64,000 nt of DNA from Mariniflexile gromovii (GTDB lineage: Bacteria > Bacteroidota > Bacteroidia > Flavobacteriales > Flavobacteriaceae). Below, piece after piece: positions 63,196 to 64,000 of this stretch; position 1 is the stretch's first letter; every line of letters starts with the position of its first letter. The DNA lies in assembly GCF_017814435.1 (NCBI RefSeq), contig NZ_JAGJCB010000003.1:62001-126000 (forward strand), read 5' to 3'. The notes beneath the pieces are model-generated. The model had not been told where the DNA came from and ran no database searches. It saw nothing but the letters and a program-made list of their open reading frames with translations. A program made the translations under genes and the position numbers.

Positions 63196-64000
63196 TCAAT
63201 CCAAAAAAATATTCCTCAATTTTTGACTGGCTTTTTCTAATACGGCAATTTGATTGTTTACTAATTCACTTTGCTGAGTTAGCATGGTTTTTATTTGTTT
63301 AGAGGCTTGCTCTAGATTATTAAAAAGATGGATTGTTTGATTTGTTAAAATCCACAAATTTCCGAGGTTGTCATCAAATTCTTTATGTTCTGAATGAGCC
63401 TTGTCTAATAAAAATAAAGTTGGTAAAAGTAATTTCTCATGTTGTTGCCATATACTTTTTTCAAGATTAATATGTTTAATTTTATTTGAATTTTCTTGGA
63501 TTTTAAAGAGTTCAAAGAATAATGGGTCATTTTTCTCTTTTAGGTACACTAAACTTCCTCCAAAAGCATCAGACCAATTATCTAAATTTAGGTTGTAATT
63601 TTTTTTAAGTTCAAATTCAAGAACTTGTTTACTCTCTAAGTCATTATTTATTTGAATAAAAATATCGTTTATAATACCGCAAGAATCAAGAATTTCTTTA
63701 AACTCATTTAATAGTTTTTTTTTGTTTTCTTTTGAATAAAACTTTAAATAAGAAAGTAAATAATCTTCCTTATCTATCTTTTCAGCTAATATTTTTAAAT
63801 CATAAGTTACGTGTTTTGTTAATGGGATAGAATCAATCCCAGAATTATCAATTTGATAAATTAAATCTTTTATATTTTTATTTTGACCTTTTGAGTTTTC
63901 GATTGCATTATTTACAATCATTGAAAAATATGTTAGCTTATTTTTGATATCTTCCTTTTTTGCATTTAATTCATTTTTCCTGTCAGATACAATTTGTCGA
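63196..64000 (-). CDS. Hypothetical helical protein, 5' end beyond the window
   Basis: The frame is open from the stop at 63196 to the right edge (upstream codons read RQIVSDRKNELNAKKEDIKN and on), so the ATG at 63921 is not necessarily the start and the gene is 5'-truncated. The visible 268 residues are rich in Lys, Glu, Asn, Ile and Leu with heptad-like stretches, so mainly helical or coiled-coil (KKKLLNEFKEILDSCGIIND, NNLEQASKQIKTMLTQQSELV). No signal peptide is visible and I recognise no family. The gene is more AT-rich than its neighbours and sits just 3' of a tRNA gene, a frequent island site. Confidence 0.65.
   Translation of the reverse strand, partial: RQIVSDRKNELNAKKEDIKNKLTYFSMIVNNAIENSKGQNKNIKDLIYQIDNSGIDSIPLTKHVTYDLKILAEKIDKEDYLLSYLKFYSKENKKKLLNEFKEILDSCGIINDIFIQINNDLESKQVLEFELKKNYNLNLDNWSDAFGGSLVYLKEKNDPLFFELFKIQENSNKIKHINLEKSIWQQHEKLLLPTLFLLDKAHSEHKEFDDNLGNLWILTNQTIHLFNNLEQASKQIKTMLTQQSELVNNQIAVLEKASQKLRNIFLD

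Overview
The window reads as a low-GC chromosome segment of a marine-type Flavobacteriaceae (Bacteroidota). The grounds are the AT-rich codon use, lack of Shine-Dalgarno sequences, promoters of the TTG-N18-20-TAnnTTTG type, a type IX secretion sorting domain, a GLPGLI protein paired with an outer-membrane barrel, DUF5686 and 2TM-domain proteins, and the GTCATTCC-type palindromes scattered between genes. No IS element, rRNA or CRISPR array was seen.

Region 1 (1-19653, all +) is a dense, near-gapless degradative operon and probably the distal part of a polysaccharide or glycoprotein-glycan utilisation locus. In order it carries the tail of a probable GH3, then GH30, a SGNH esterase, GH20, a sulfatase, GH92, GH29, a large alpha/beta hydrolase, a second sulfatase, GH20 with a PA14-like tail, a divergent GH67-like protein and a second GH92. 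Every complete product has an export signal (Sec or lipoprotein). No SusC/SusD pair is present, so it presumably lies left of the window. Region 2 (19730-25500, +) is a pentose cassette: a GntR/LacI-like regulator with a non-AUG start, xylulokinase, xylose isomerase and a sodium/sugar symporter. Together the two regions suggest a glycan containing mannose, GlcNAc-type sugar, fucose, xylose and sulfate (possibly also a uronic acid). A plant- or algal-type complex N-glycan or a sulfated algal heteroglycan would fit; the released xylose would be imported and fed into the pentose phosphate pathway.

Region 3 (25500-40300) is core metabolism: waaA, a DegT-type aminotransferase with galE, lspA-fabD, a COG2509 FAD protein, an unusual 2TM-DHFR fusion, a lone CBM48 protein, thyA, a nucleoside transporter, a DUF151-UVR protein, etfA/etfB and pdhB. 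Two related long palindromes (25526-25668 and 29211-29347) sit exactly at convergent gene junctions and probably act as two-way terminators.

Region 4 (40295-64000) holds a DUF5686 outer-membrane protein, an RND efflux operon, the tandem soluble/membrane pyrophosphatases ppa-hppA, a PL6 alginate-lyase-type protein exported by T9SS with a tandem FadR-like operator in its promoter, MgtC/DUF4010, an App1-type phosphatase, PAP2, a deoxynucleoside kinase, GLPGLI with an outer-membrane barrel, tRNA-Tyr with an excellent promoter and terminator, and a coiled-coil-like gene running off the right edge. A 16-codon remnant of a T9SS sorting domain (56828-56878) marks a lost gene.
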